From Pseudomonas sp. KBW05 (GTDB lineage Bacteria; Pseudomonadota; Gammaproteobacteria; Pseudomonadales; Pseudomonadaceae): 64,000 bases of DNA. Below the pieces are notes generated by a model. That model was not told where the DNA came from and searched no databases. It saw nothing but the letters and a program-made list of their open reading frames with translations. How positions within the stretch are numbered: position 1 is the first letter of the stretch; the number at the start of each line of letters is the position of its first letter. Shown one piece after another: positions 18,509 through 29,688 of this stretch. The stretch lies in the NCBI RefSeq assembly GCF_003852405.1, contig NZ_QAJM01000018.1, positions 124,001-188,000 on the forward strand, written 5' to 3'. A program made the position numbers and the translations under genes.

Positions 18509-18530
18509 AATATCAAAACTTTTTGATATT
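18509..18530. promoter_or_regulatory. Perfect palindrome, probable SahR-type operator
   Basis: AATATCAAAA-CT-TTTTGATATT is a perfect 10-bp inverted repeat, 44 bases before the ATG of the ArsR-methyltransferase gene and about 195 bases before tkt on the other strand. Its position suits autoregulation by the adjacent ArsR-family protein. The assignment to SahR is inference from context. Confidence 0.7.
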
Positions 18531-18573
18531 GGCCTTGCGAGGATTACCCCCCGTCTCTAGACTGCTGGCCATT

Positions 18574-19569
18574 ATGAATCTACCCGTGCCCTCCCTGCGT
18601 CCCGACGACGGCGATGAACTGGCAGCCTTGTGCAAGGCCGCTGGCGATCCGTTGCGTCTGAACGTGCTGCGCGCACTGGCCAACGACTCGTTTGGCGTAC
18701 TGGAACTGGCGCAGATCTTCGCCATCGGCCAGTCGGGCATGAGCCACCACTTGAAGGTACTGGCCCAGGCCGCTCTGGTGGCGACCCGCCGCGAGGGCAA
18801 TGCGATTTTCTACCGCCGCGCCCTGCCCCACACCGAACTGCTGGGCGGCAAGCTGCACGCGGCCCTACTCGACGAAGTGGACAGCCTGGGCCTGCCTGGC
18901 GATGTGCAAGCCCGCATCGGCCAGGTCCACGGGCAACGCGCGGCGGCCAGCCAGGACTTTTTCTCACGGGTCGCCGAGAAGTTTCGCGCCCAGCAGGATC
19001 TGATCGCCGGGTTGGCCCAATACCGCGAAAGCGTGCTGGCGCTACTCGACAAGCTGAGCTTCAGTGAGGAGGCCACGGCGCTGGAAGTCGGCCCTGGCGA
19101 TGGCGGCTTTTTGCCGGAGCTGGCGCGACGTTTCCAGCAAGTCACCGCGCTGGACAACAGCCCGGCGATGCTCGAACTGGCGCGCCAGCTGTGCGAGCGC
19201 GAAGCGCTGGGCAATGTCACGCTGCAACTGGCGGATGCGCTCAATAGCGCGTCGATCAAGGCCGACTGCGTGGTGCTGAACATGGTCTTGCACCATTTCG
19301 CCGCCCCCGCCGACGCCCTCAAGCAAATGGCCGGGCTGCTGCACCCCGGCGGTAGCCTGCTGGTTACGGATTTATGCAGCCACAACCAGAATTGGGCCAG
19401 GGAGGCCTGCGGTGATCTCTGGTTGGGTTTTGAACAGGACGATCTGGCCCGTTGGGCCACCGCTGCGGGACTCGTTCCCGGGGAAAGCCTCTATGTAGGT
19501 TTACGTAATGGTTTCCAGATCCAGGTCCGCCATTTTCAGCGACCGGCTGGCGACACTCACCATCGGTAA
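18574..19569 (+). CDS. ArsR-family regulator fused to a methyltransferase domain (SahR-like)
   Basis: A 331-residue two-domain protein. Residues 1-100 form an ArsR winged helix ([26 protein letters not shown], then the recognition helix [23 protein letters not shown]). Residues ~150-300 form a class I methyltransferase fold with the SAM/SAH-binding [14 protein letters not shown]. It lacks ArsR metal-binding Cys pairs. It lies 19 bases before metK, and a perfect palindrome precedes it, so it probably senses S-adenosylhomocysteine (or SAM) and controls metK and itself, as SahR regulators do in Proteobacteria. Start ATG 18574 places the N-terminus as [15 protein letters not shown]. Confidence 0.85.
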   Translation: MNLPVPSLRPDDGDELAALCKAAGDPLRLNVLRALANDSFGVLELAQIFAIGQSGMSHHLKVLAQAALVATRREGNAIFYRRALPHTELLGGKLHAALLDEVDSLGLPGDVQARIGQVHGQRAAASQDFFSRVAEKFRAQQDLIAGLAQYRESVLALLDKLSFSEEATALEVGPGDGGFLPELARRFQQVTALDNSPAMLELARQLCEREALGNVTLQLADALNSASIKADCVVLNMVLHHFAAPADALKQMAGLLHPGGSLLVTDLCSHNQNWAREACGDLWLGFEQDDLARWATAAGLVPGESLYVGLRNGFQIQVRHFQRPAGDTHHR

Positions 19570-19588
19570 ATATCAGGAAAACATCGAG

Positions 19589-20779
19589 ATGAGCGAATAC
19601 TCCCTTTTCACCTCCGAGTCCGTGTCTGAAGGGCATCCGGACAAAATCGCCGACCAGATTTCTGACGCGGTGCTGGACGCCATCATTGCTGAAGACAAGT
19701 TCGCCCGTGTGGCGTGCGAGACTCTGGTGAAAACCGGTGTAGCGATCATCGCTGGCGAAGTGACCACCACCGCCTGGGTTGACCTGGAGCAGATCGTCCG
19801 TGATGTGATCACCGACATCGGCTACAACAGCTCCGACGTCGGTTTCGACGGCGCCACCTGCGGCGTGATGAACATCATCGGAAAGCAGTCCCCCGACATC
19901 AACCAGGGTGTGGACCGCGCCAAGCCTGAAGATCAGGGCGCCGGCGACCAGGGCCTGATGTTCGGCTACGCCAGCAACGAGACCGACGTGCTGATGCCAG
20001 CACCGATCACCTTCTCGCACCAGCTGGTACAACGCCAGGCCGAAGCCCGCAAAAGCGGCCTGCTACCGTGGCTGCGCCCGGACGCCAAGTCCCAGGTAAC
20101 CTGCCGCTACGAAGGCGGCAAAGTCGTGGGTATCGACGCCGTCGTGCTGTCGACCCAGCACAACCCGGACGTGTCCTACGCCGACCTGCGCGAAGGCGTG
20201 ATGGAGCTGATCGTCAAGCACGTGCTGCCGGCTGAATTGCTGAGCAAAGACACCCAGTTCCACATCAACCCGACTGGCCAGTTCATCATTGGTGGCCCGG
20301 TAGGCGACTGCGGCCTGACCGGCCGCAAGATCATCGTCGACAGCTACGGCGGCATGGCCCGTCACGGCGGCGGCGCGTTCTCCGGCAAGGACCCATCCAA
20401 GGTTGACCGTTCGGCAGCCTACGCCGGTCGTTACGTGGCCAAGAACATCGTCGCGGCCGGCCTGGCCGAGCGTTGCGAGATTCAGGTTTCCTACGCTATC
20501 GGCGTGGCCCAGCCTACGTCGATCTCGCTGAATACCTTCGGTACCGGCAAGATCAGCGATGACAAGATCGTCAAGCTGGTTCGTGAGATCTTCGACCTGC
20601 GCCCGTACGCCATCACCACCATGCTCGACCTGCTGCACCCGATGTACCAGGAAACCGCAGCCTACGGCCACTTCGGTCGTACCCCTGCACAGAAGACCGT
20701 CGGCGACGACACCTTCACCACGTTCACCTGGGAAAAAACCGACCGCGCCGACGACCTGCGCGTCGCTGCCGGCCTGTAA
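19589..20779 (+). CDS. metK: S-adenosylmethionine synthetase
   Basis: A 396-residue cytosolic enzyme making S-adenosylmethionine from ATP and methionine. Conserved blocks are [32 protein letters not shown], the lysine/phosphate loop [19 protein letters not shown] and the C-terminal GHFGR. The ATG at 19589 has AGGAAAA upstream. It lies directly after the SahR-like regulator and is followed by a strong terminator. Confidence 0.98.
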   Translation: MSEYSLFTSESVSEGHPDKIADQISDAVLDAIIAEDKFARVACETLVKTGVAIIAGEVTTTAWVDLEQIVRDVITDIGYNSSDVGFDGATCGVMNIIGKQSPDINQGVDRAKPEDQGAGDQGLMFGYASNETDVLMPAPITFSHQLVQRQAEARKSGLLPWLRPDAKSQVTCRYEGGKVVGIDAVVLSTQHNPDVSYADLREGVMELIVKHVLPAELLSKDTQFHINPTGQFIIGGPVGDCGLTGRKIIVDSYGGMARHGGGAFSGKDPSKVDRSAAYAGRYVAKNIVAAGLAERCEIQVSYAIGVAQPTSISLNTFGTGKISDDKIVKLVREIFDLRPYAITTMLDLLHPMYQETAAYGHFGRTPAQKTVGDDTFTTFTWEKTDRADDLRVAAGL

Positions 20780-20794
20780 GCACTCGCGGCACCC

Positions 20795-20828
20795 AAAACC
20801 CTGCCGGGTTCGCCCGGCAGGGTTTTTT
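20795..20828 (+). terminator. Rho-independent terminator after metK
   Basis: A long GC-rich stem CCCTGCCGGG-TTCG-CCCGGCAGGG is followed by TTTTTTA. Confidence 0.9.
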
Positions 20829-20998
20829 ATTGCCGGGTGATTCGCGGCGACTGTCACATTTTTTGGATCCAAACCTTGCAGGCCAAATAATGGCCCTCTA
20901 GAATCCGCGCCCTCTCGGGCCCTTCACCTTATTTGGATATTGCCTTGCGCCAGCCCGGGATTCACCAGCGCGCAAGCAATCGAACATTGAGGTTTTTC

Positions 20999-21349
20999 AT
21001 GCGCATCTCCACGCTCGCCCCTGCCGCTCTCCTGCTCAGCCTGTTCGCCCTGCCAGCTCACGCCGGTACCGACCTGAGCGCACTGAGTGGCGCCCTCAGC
21101 TCCCAGCTGGGTGGCAAAACCGGCGACTGCCAGCAACACGCCAAAGACCTGCAAGCCAAGATCGATGCCGCTGAAGCCAAGAACGACACGCTGTCGGTCA
21201 AGGCCTATAAAGCTGCGCAGGATCAGGTCAACAAAGGTTGTGACAAACTCGCCGAAGGCCAGGCCAAAGTGGATGCCAAGCAGCAAACCACCGAAGCCAA
21301 GGCCGATAAGAACGACGCCGTGAAAGCCCTGGGCGGTCTGTTCAAGTAA
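20999..21349 (+). CDS. Small periplasmic coiled-coil protein, function unknown
   Basis: A 116-residue protein with a signal peptide (MRISTLAPAALLLSLFALPAHA) and a Lys/Ala/Gln-rich helical mature part containing two Cys (GDCQQHAKDL and NKGCDKL). The spacing of charged and hydrophobic residues suggests a helical hairpin. It resembles the DUF1090 protein encoded at 23151 in layout (signal peptide, Cys pair, Lys-rich helices) but similarity is too weak to call them one family. Start ATG 20999 is preceded by TTGAGG. A terminator follows. Confidence 0.75.
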   Translation: MRISTLAPAALLLSLFALPAHAGTDLSALSGALSSQLGGKTGDCQQHAKDLQAKIDAAEAKNDTLSVKAYKAAQDQVNKGCDKLAEGQAKVDAKQQTTEAKADKNDAVKALGGLFK

Positions 21350-21363
21350 GCAGAAACACCCGG

Positions 21364-21392
21364 TAAAAAGCCCCGCACTGTCGGGGCTTTTT
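21364..21392 (+). terminator. Rho-independent terminator
   Basis: AAAAAGCCCC and GGGGCTTTTTT close a stem around GCACTGTC; it ends the 20999-21349 transcript. Confidence 0.9.
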
Positions 21393-21414
21393 TGTGGGTG
21401 TGTGGATCATTTAG

Positions 21415-23109
<1,695 letters not shown>

Positions 23110-23150
23110 GCCCTCTGCCCCGTCATCAGATTGCGACCTTGGAGCCCCAC

Positions 23151-23546
23151 ATGAAATTTCTCGCCCCTTTTGCCCTGCTGACCGTCGCAACCTTCATGGC
23201 CCCGCCGCTATTGGCGGCCCAGGAAGCGCCACAACTCACCGGTTGCGCCGCCAAGCGCCAAGCCATCAGCGCCCAGATCGAACAGGCCAAGGCCCACGGC
23301 AACAGCGCCCAGCAAGCCGGACTGGAAAAAGCCCTGAGCGAAGTCACCGCCAATTGCACCGACGCGTCCTTGAAGAAAGAGCGTGAAAACAAGGTGCTCG
23401 ACGCCAAGCACGAAGTCAGCCGCCGTCAGGCCGACCTCGACAAAGCGATGAAAAAAGGCGATGCCGAGAAGATCAACAAGCGCAAGGACAAGCTCGCTCA
23501 GTCGCGCAAGGAATTGCAGGACGCGGTGGAAGACCTCGACAAGTAA
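23151..23546 (+). CDS. DUF1090 (YqjC-like) periplasmic protein
   Basis: A 131-residue exported protein with signal peptide MKFLAPFALLTVATFMAPPLLAAQ. The mature part follows the DUF1090 pattern (GCAAKRQAISAQIEQAKAHG, then GLEKALSEVTANC), with two conserved Cys likely to form a disulfide and a highly charged C-terminal helix (residues ~75-131). The function of the family is unknown; YqjC is acid- and stress-associated in enterics. It follows ligB by 41 bases and ends 6 bases before the convergent cytochrome gene. Confidence 0.85.
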   Translation: MKFLAPFALLTVATFMAPPLLAAQEAPQLTGCAAKRQAISAQIEQAKAHGNSAQQAGLEKALSEVTANCTDASLKKERENKVLDAKHEVSRRQADLDKAMKKGDAEKINKRKDKLAQSRKELQDAVEDLDK

Positions 23547-23552
23547 TACCGG

Positions 23553-24002
23553 TCAGTGGTCCCGGAACTGTTTATGGCAGGCGCTGCAGGCATCTTCGAC
23601 TTTCTGCACCGCAGGCCCCAGGTTGCTGGCCTTGTAAGGCTGCACTTGGCTTGCGGTCACCAATTCACCGGTGGCCGCTTCAAGGTCGCGGGCCAATTGC
23701 TGGAATTGGGCCTGCTTCTGCCAGACATCGTCCTTGGCGCTGGTGTGATCTTCTTCACGCACGCTCGGGAAATGTTTCCAGGGCTCATGGGACAACGCGT
23801 CCAGCTTGACCGCACCCTCGGCGAATTTCGCGCCGTCGAACGGGATGCGCCCACGCAACATGCCACCCAGGTCTTCGCCGGTCTTGAGCATCTGCTTGAA
23901 GATCGCCTTGCGCTGGCCCAGGGGCGAATTCGGATCAACGCCGCCGCAAGCGGACAGTGTCAGGCAGGCCAGCAATACAACGGTCAGTCTTTTAAAAGTC
24001 AT
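23553..24002 (-). CDS. Cytochrome c' type haem lipoprotein
   Basis: A 149-residue exported protein. The signal MTFKRLTVVLLACLTLSACGG carries a plausible lipobox (LSAC), so it is probably membrane-anchored in the periplasm. The C-terminal CSACH is the haem attachment motif, and the four-helix pattern ahead of it (residues ~30-140) is that of cytochrome c'. Such proteins bind NO or CO or act in electron transfer. It is encoded convergently with the DUF1090 gene and alone on its strand. Start 24002 is chosen from the signal peptide. Confidence 0.85.
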   Translation of the reverse strand: MTFKRLTVVLLACLTLSACGGVDPNSPLGQRKAIFKQMLKTGEDLGGMLRGRIPFDGAKFAEGAVKLDALSHEPWKHFPSVREEDHTSAKDDVWQKQAQFQQLARDLEAATGELVTASQVQPYKASNLGPAVQKVEDACSACHKQFRDH

Positions 24003-24131
24003 GGTGGCTTCAGGGTCACGGGAAACGGCGGCCAGTATCCTCGCCCCGCCCGTAAAGACCAATAGCCCTATTAATAATAAGGGTTGTCCGCAAACGTCAC
24101 CGCGTGGGCAATCGCTTCAGGAATTGCGTGT

Positions 24132-25328
24132 ATGAATGGCACCTCCACCCCCTGGGCCCGCCGTCTGGCGTGGGCTCTGCCGATGATCGCGCTGCTGGCC
24201 GGCTGTGATGCGGGTAAAGAAACAGGCAAAGAGCCGCTCAAGCCTGAGCCCGCTCAACCCCACGCGGTTGCCACTTATGTCAGCGCACCGTGGGACGCGT
24301 TGCCGGCAGTGTCCGACAGCGACTTGCTGGCGGGTTTTGAATCCTGGCGCAGCGCCTGCCAACGCCTCAAGACCGACCCGATCTGGGGCGCGACCTGCGC
24401 AGCGGCGACCAGCGTGCCGGCGAATGCCGTCGCCGTGCGGGGTTTCCTCAAGGAGCGCCTGGACGTGTTCGGTCTGCGTTCGGCAGACAACACGCCAAAC
24501 GGTTTGATCACCGGTTACTACGAACCGGTCTACCCCGGCAGCCTGACCCAGACGGCCAAGGCCAATGTGCCGGTGTACGGCGTGCCCGATGACCTGATCA
24601 TCGTCAATCTGGAAAGCATCTACCCCGAACTCAAGGGCAAGCGCCTGCGTGGTCGCCTGGAAGGTCGCGTGCTCAAGCCTTACGACGATGCCAGCGCGAT
24701 CAACGGCCAAGGCTCGACCGCCAAGCCGATCGCCTGGCTGACCGATCCGATGGACCTGCAATTCCTGCAAATCCAGGGCTCGGGCCGCATCCAATTGGCC
24801 GGCGGGCGCCAACTGCGTGTGGGCTATGGCGACCAGAACGGCTATCCCTACCGCCCTATCGGCCGCTGGCTGGTAGAACAAGGCGAGCTGAAGAAAGAAG
24901 ACGTGACCATGGGCGCCATCAGCGCCTGGGCCAAGGCCCATCCGCAGCGTATCCCGGAACTGCTGGCGAGCAACCCCAGCTACGTGTTCTTCAGCGCCCG
25001 CCCCGACAGCAACGAAGGCCCGCGCGGCTCGCTAAACGTGCCGCTGACCGCCGGCTACAGCGTGGCAGTGGATCGCAAGGTGATTCCGTTGGGCAGTCTG
25101 TTGTGGCTATCGACCACCAAACCGGATGGCTCGCCCATCGCCAGGCCCGTGGCCGCGCAGGACACTGGCGGCGCCATTACCGGCGAAGTGCGTGCGGACT
25201 TGTTCTGGGGCACCGGTGCAGCGGCAGGTGAGTTGGCGGGGAATATGAAGCAGCAGGGGCAGATCTGGATGTTGTGGCCCAAGGGCGCGACGCTTCCCCA
25301 AGTGCCGGAAGTAACGACAGGGAGCTGA
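24132..25328 (+). CDS. mltA: Membrane-bound lytic murein transglycosylase A
   Basis: A 398-residue outer-membrane lipoprotein. The signal (MNGTSTPWARRLAWALPMIALLAGC) ends in a lipobox. The MltA domain is recognised by TGYYEPVYPGS and the Q-I-Q-G-S-G-R-I block; the 3D domain near the C-terminus holds the catalytic Asp in AAQDTGGAI. It cleaves peptidoglycan glycan strands, forming 1,6-anhydromuropeptides. Start ATG 24132 gives the full signal sequence. A REP pair follows. Confidence 0.95.
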   Translation: MNGTSTPWARRLAWALPMIALLAGCDAGKETGKEPLKPEPAQPHAVATYVSAPWDALPAVSDSDLLAGFESWRSACQRLKTDPIWGATCAAATSVPANAVAVRGFLKERLDVFGLRSADNTPNGLITGYYEPVYPGSLTQTAKANVPVYGVPDDLIIVNLESIYPELKGKRLRGRLEGRVLKPYDDASAINGQGSTAKPIAWLTDPMDLQFLQIQGSGRIQLAGGRQLRVGYGDQNGYPYRPIGRWLVEQGELKKEDVTMGAISAWAKAHPQRIPELLASNPSYVFFSARPDSNEGPRGSLNVPLTAGYSVAVDRKVIPLGSLLWLSTTKPDGSPIARPVAAQDTGGAITGEVRADLFWGTGAAAGELAGNMKQQGQIWMLWPKGATLPQVPEVTTGS

Positions 25329-25344
25329 TAGGCGCTGAAGGGCA

Positions 25345-25438
25345 AAATGTGGGAGCGGGCTTGCTCGCGAATGCGGTGTGTCAGTATTGGATAGGTTGAC
25401 TGACACACCGCATTCGCGAGCAAGCCCGCTCTCACAGT
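25345..25438. repeat. REPIN, the last one in the window
   Basis: An inverted pair of the GGGAGCGGGCTTGCTCGC core after mltA; the right arm has CTCTCACA in place of CTCCCACA. No further REP copy was found between here and base 64000. Confidence 0.88.
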
Positions 25439-25454
25439 GGTTCTTCACCAGCTT

Positions 25455-25841
25455 TTAGATCGAGATAAAGAAGAAACTCGCAATCAACGCCATCCCCACG
25501 AACCACACCAGCGACCGCAGGATCGCCCAGTCCGCCACATAACAAATGATGTAGAGCAGGCGACTGGTGATAAACAACACCGCCAGCACATTGATCGTCA
25601 CCAACTCCGCCGTACCGGCCAGGTGCGCGATGATCACCGCCGCCGCAAAGGCCGGGGTGACTTCAAAGCTGTTGAGCTGCGCGTTGTTGGCGCGCTTGGC
25701 AAACCCATCGAGGGTTTCCAGGAACGCGCGCGGGTCATGGTTCTGCCGAGGCCCGAACTTGCCGCCGCTGAACTTGGCCACACCCGTGCACAGGTAAGGC
25801 AGGAAAATTGCGATCAACACACACCAGAAGGCCACCGTCAT
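25455..25841 (-). CDS. MAPEG family membrane protein
   Basis: A 128-residue protein with four membrane helices, the size and layout of MAPEG proteins. The segment ETLDGFAKRANNAQLNSFEV resembles the family's first cytosolic loop with the R-x-x-N-x-x-E/F pattern. MAPEG proteins include glutathione transferases and eicosanoid enzymes in animals; bacterial members are uncharacterised. Start ATG 25841 has AGGAAT upstream. It diverges from the truncated antiporter gene. Confidence 0.82.
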   Translation of the reverse strand: MTVAFWCVLIAIFLPYLCTGVAKFSGGKFGPRQNHDPRAFLETLDGFAKRANNAQLNSFEVTPAFAAAVIIAHLAGTAELVTINVLAVLFITSRLLYIICYVADWAILRSLVWFVGMALIASFFFISI

Positions 25842-26035
25842 CACTGATTCCTTTTTTGTTTTCAAACAGAAATTAGAGTTTTAGCACTAAACATCGCAAG
25901 CCGCACTCCCCCGCTATGAACCGCTACACCCGCAAAGGTTCTATCAGCCAATTAGCGTTTGCCTTGCAACATCACGCCGCTGCTGCGGTCCATCCACCCA
26001 CTGATAAACCCACACCCAACTTCCAAGGACCCCGG

Positions 26036-26941
<906 letters not shown>

Positions 26942-27373
26942 AGGGGGCTACGCAGCGCCACTGAAAGCTGAGATACGCCTCTGTTCCTGCCGAGCTATCT
27001 ATTCTGATCGCTCCCCTTTATCAGAATCCACATCATCAAGACATCAAGTTGTGTGCATACCACCCGCGTCTAGGAGTCAAAACGCTCACCTGTCAGCCTT
27101 CCATCGAGCAAGTAATCCTGGTTAGGGTATACGGCAGCCAATTGCCCCCTACCTATATGTTTATATTCATACTCAAGGTGCGAGTCTCAACTTCAGTCAA
27201 TAGTAAGATTGAAGCTCCTTCACTACTGAAATCTGTGAACGGCGAAAGTGGGACATGTAGTATTCCAGCGAGTGTTGGCACCTTCCGTAGAAAGGCCTAA
27301 CACCGTCAAAAGCGGTGCCAAAAACTCCTTAAGCAGGTTTAAAGCGTTTTCTAAAATTATCCAATGACTGCCT
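26942..27373. other. Left edge of the accessory region, no gene recognised
   Basis: The 432 bases after the truncated antiporter hold no gene I can support. A 7-bp inverted repeat ATTCTGA/TCAGAAT spans 27001-27027. TTTTCTAAA near 27349 and TTTAGAAAA at 27373 could form a weak terminator for the minus-strand cyclase gene that ends here. Confidence 0.4.
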
Positions 27374-28501
27374 TTAGAAAATCACCGCGTTGGTCACAGC
27401 TACCCTGCTGGCATCCAGCATAGGCTTCTCGGATAAGCTCAGCAGGAAGCTTTGCTCTTTAGCGACCTCCCGAAGGAGGCTGTCCATGGCCACGGAGAGA
27501 TGCAGCAAGCCGTTAAACTTGTCTTCCGTGTTAAATATAAAGCGAGATCCATCTGGCACTATCAGTCGCCTCGCTTCTTCCTTGTTGTTCCATAAGTAAT
27601 CCAGATATCTTTGGGTCTCGGCCAATATCGCTAATTCGTAGTAGGCACCAGCGGAGAGGCTATGCATGTTGGCATGGTACATTATTGAGGCAATATCAAA
27701 GCTTGAGATTGTTACAGGTTTTCCCTCTGCCTCGAGCTCTGCCTTTATGTTTTTACATAACCTTATTGATTTGCGGAGTCCACCACCCGTGGTTTCACAT
27801 CGTTCTCGTACCTTTTTGATGTGCAGGAAAGGCCAGTTTTCAATCGTGGTACTTTTATGCGAATCTAGGATAGTGACAGCGCGATCATGTTTCTGACCAG
27901 AGGCTTGGTAAGTGATGGTGTCATGCCAGTGGGAGGGCACTACGTCTACTGGACGTGCTAATGACCCTCCTTGCAATTTGATGGCCTTAGAGCCAGAAGT
28001 GTCAATCGTCGCAGCGGGAAACGCATCACGAAGAGCTTTACTAATTTCGCCCCTGCGAGCGGTTAACACCCCAACTGAAGTGCGTGAGGTCGGTGAGCGG
28101 TACTGACCCGATGTACTCATGTACCCACGCGCATCATAGGTATGAAAGTCAGCTTCTATTGCTAAAAGATCAACATCACTGACCCCTCGAATATGGACAT
28201 TCAGTGGTACTGATCCCTGTAGCTCAAATTCGAGATTACCGCTTGTCCTCTTCGACAACTGGTTGCTAACCCGTTCTGCGGTTTCGATGCTGATGCGGGT
28301 GTAGGTAGGATCTACCTCCTGCATCGCTCCTAAAGCAAAAGTTGTATTCGGCTTGTCTTTAACCCTATGTTCCCACGCTTCTTTTGTGAGGCTTCGGTTT
28401 ACGATGAAATCCTTCGCATCCATTGCGATTACAGAGGATCTATCTAGCCCTGAGCGTCGAGAGCGTAGACGGTTAATTCGATCATTAATTGACGTGCTCA
28501 T
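27374..28501 (-). CDS. CD-NTase-like nucleotidyltransferase (CBASS cyclase, SMODS type)
   Basis: A 375-residue protein of the polymerase-beta NTase fold. The catalytic set is visible: G-S at residues 96-97, S-D-V-D-L-L with the metal-binding Asp109 and Asp111, and the third Asp in RPVDVVPSHW at about residue 186. A helical C-terminal half follows. In CBASS defence such enzymes make a cyclic oligonucleotide on phage infection that activates the effector. Its partner here is the Cap15-like gene upstream, overlapping by 17 bases; a strong GAGGAGAAAG site precedes its ATG. No Cap2/Cap3 or HORMA/TRIP13 gene is present, which makes this type I CBASS. The nucleotide product cannot be predicted. Confidence 0.8.
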   Translation of the reverse strand: MSTSINDRINRLRSRRSGLDRSSVIAMDAKDFIVNRSLTKEAWEHRVKDKPNTTFALGAMQEVDPTYTRISIETAERVSNQLSKRTSGNLEFELQGSVPLNVHIRGVSDVDLLAIEADFHTYDARGYMSTSGQYRSPTSRTSVGVLTARRGEISKALRDAFPAATIDTSGSKAIKLQGGSLARPVDVVPSHWHDTITYQASGQKHDRAVTILDSHKSTTIENWPFLHIKKVRERCETTGGGLRKSIRLCKNIKAELEAEGKPVTISSFDIASIMYHANMHSLSAGAYYELAILAETQRYLDYLWNNKEEARRLIVPDGSRFIFNTEDKFNGLLHLSVAMDSLLREVAKEQSFLLSLSEKPMLDASRVAVTNAVIF

Positions 28502-29129
28502 TCTTTCTCCTCAGCTCTATTCGCCCATAGGTGGGCCGACCGTAACCGTTAAAATAGTCACCCTGTGCGCTATCTAATAACTTGGTAAATAATAGATTTG
28601 CACTGCCAACGTGTCCTCGAAGCTCAGGCTCGCCGGGATTAGGATCATTCTGATAGTTATAAAGAAGGCGGTATCCGTCAGCCTCATCGTGAACCAAGGC
28701 CGCAGTGATACTGTTTGAGCCCGATTGGTGAGTCTTCAAGCGCACTCTGATCTTGTCCCAGGTTTGACAGATATATACATCTGCTACCCAACTACGAATC
28801 GGATTTCCTCCGATGTCCAGTGTCGTTCCAGTGCAGTGCCACTCTCCCGACAGGTCAGGGACTTTTAGATATTTGACTGCCCAACGCCATTTCCAAACCG
28901 TCTTATTGAATAAAGCGTATAGCAAGGCAAAGACTATACCTGCGCCAATTAGCGACAGGGCTGTCGGTGGAAGATTTACAGGCAGATTATACTTTTTAGC
29001 CAAATCTTCAGCTGATAGCAGCAAAAAAACCGCAATGCCGGAAATCGCGCTTGCTAGTAGTGTCAGATACCTGCCAATCAAAGCTCGATTAACCCCGCCC
29101 AATAGGCTGTATTCATGATCGTGAATCAT
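28485..29129 (-). CDS. cap15: Cap15-like CBASS effector (two TM helices plus beta-barrel)
   Basis: A 214-residue protein with two membrane helices (about 19-39 and 55-75), a basic Trp-rich linker (VWKWRWAVKYLK), then a beta-rich domain starting PDLSGEWHCTG at about residue 91. This is the layout of S-2TMbeta / Cap15 effectors, whose barrel binds a cyclic dinucleotide and which then oligomerise and disrupt the inner membrane. The gene overlaps the CD-NTase-like gene by 17 bases, so the two are translated together. The start is ATG 29129, with AAGG upstream. Confidence 0.75.
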   Translation of the reverse strand: MIHDHEYSLLGGVNRALIGRYLTLLASAISGIAVFLLLSAEDLAKKYNLPVNLPPTALSLIGAGIVFALLYALFNKTVWKWRWAVKYLKVPDLSGEWHCTGTTLDIGGNPIRSWVADVYICQTWDKIRVRLKTHQSGSNSITAALVHDEADGYRLLYNYQNDPNPGEPELRGHVGSANLLFTKLLDSAQGDYFNGYGRPTYGRIELRRKNEHVN

Positions 29130-29224
29130 CAAAAGCGACCTTCAATAGACTTAATGCCGGGAATCCAATCAACTTTAACGAGGGGCAGCAGCAAAGCTGC
29201 CCGCGCCCGATGAGACTTTAAAAA

Positions 29225-29431
29225 CTACTGGGTATGACATACCGAGGAGCACGTCCGGCATCCGTTCGATTGCCGGTAGGTGTTGCGAGCCTGGCGAACA
29301 GCGGTCACACAGGTGGTGTGATAGCCAAGATCAAGGCGGTTATGGAGTGCCGGCAAATAGATGCACGTACTGGTATGCACCTCGTGGTCACCATTGGTCT
29401 GTGCATTGCGGTTCACGAAATACTGAGCCAT
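29225..29431 (-). CDS. Small Cys-rich protein (68 aa), unknown
   Basis: Not assigned to a known family. The 68-residue product has five Cys and several His: HTSTC near residue 22, TTC near 41, then NGCRTCSSVCH at the end. The closing C-x2-C-x3-C-H cluster suggests metal binding. A good GGGGTGAG site precedes its ATG, and it begins two bases after the stop of the 84-aa gene, so the pair is coupled. It ends 95 bases before cap15 on the same strand. Confidence 0.65.
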   Translation of the reverse strand: MAQYFVNRNAQTNGDHEVHTSTCIYLPALHNRLDLGYHTTCVTAVRQARNTYRQSNGCRTCSSVCHTQ

Positions 29432-29433
29432 TT

Positions 29434-29688
29434 TTACTCACCCCGCTCTTTGTTCGATTGGGCAAGTACCGAGGCCGCTAGGGTCTTGGTGGTGGCGTTG
29501 TACTTGTTGCTATCGAGGACATGACTGGCTTTAGTCTCCATATCGGCACCGGTTTGCTTGCCGGTCGAAGCTTGAGCCATGGCCGAACCTGCCAATTCCT
29601 TCTGGATGGCCGAGGAGCTATCACTACGCAGGATTTTGGAGGCCAAGCTGGCCACAGGAGACGATGTTTGTTTAGGATTTTTCGGCAC
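29434..29688 (-). CDS. Small two-repeat protein (84 aa), unknown
   Basis: No family name can be given. The 84-residue product contains an internal duplication: ASKILRSDSSSAIQKELAGS followed by AMAQ at about 16-40 and ASHVLDSNKYNATTKTLAAS followed by VLAQ at about 54-78 share A-S-x-I/V-L, K-x-L-A-x-S and A-Q. Both look helical. The start is GTG 29688 with AGGAG at good spacing. It is the first of a likely minus-strand unit: 84-aa gene, 68-aa gene, cap15, cyclase. Confidence 0.65.
   Translation of the reverse strand: MPKNPKQTSSPVASLASKILRSDSSSAIQKELAGSAMAQASTGKQTGADMETKASHVLDSNKYNATTKTLAASVLAQSNKERGE

Noticed and set aside
27049-27300. 83-codon plus-strand frame at the left edge of the island
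   Set aside because: No ribosome binding site and no recognised motif; opposite direction to the neighbouring cyclase gene.
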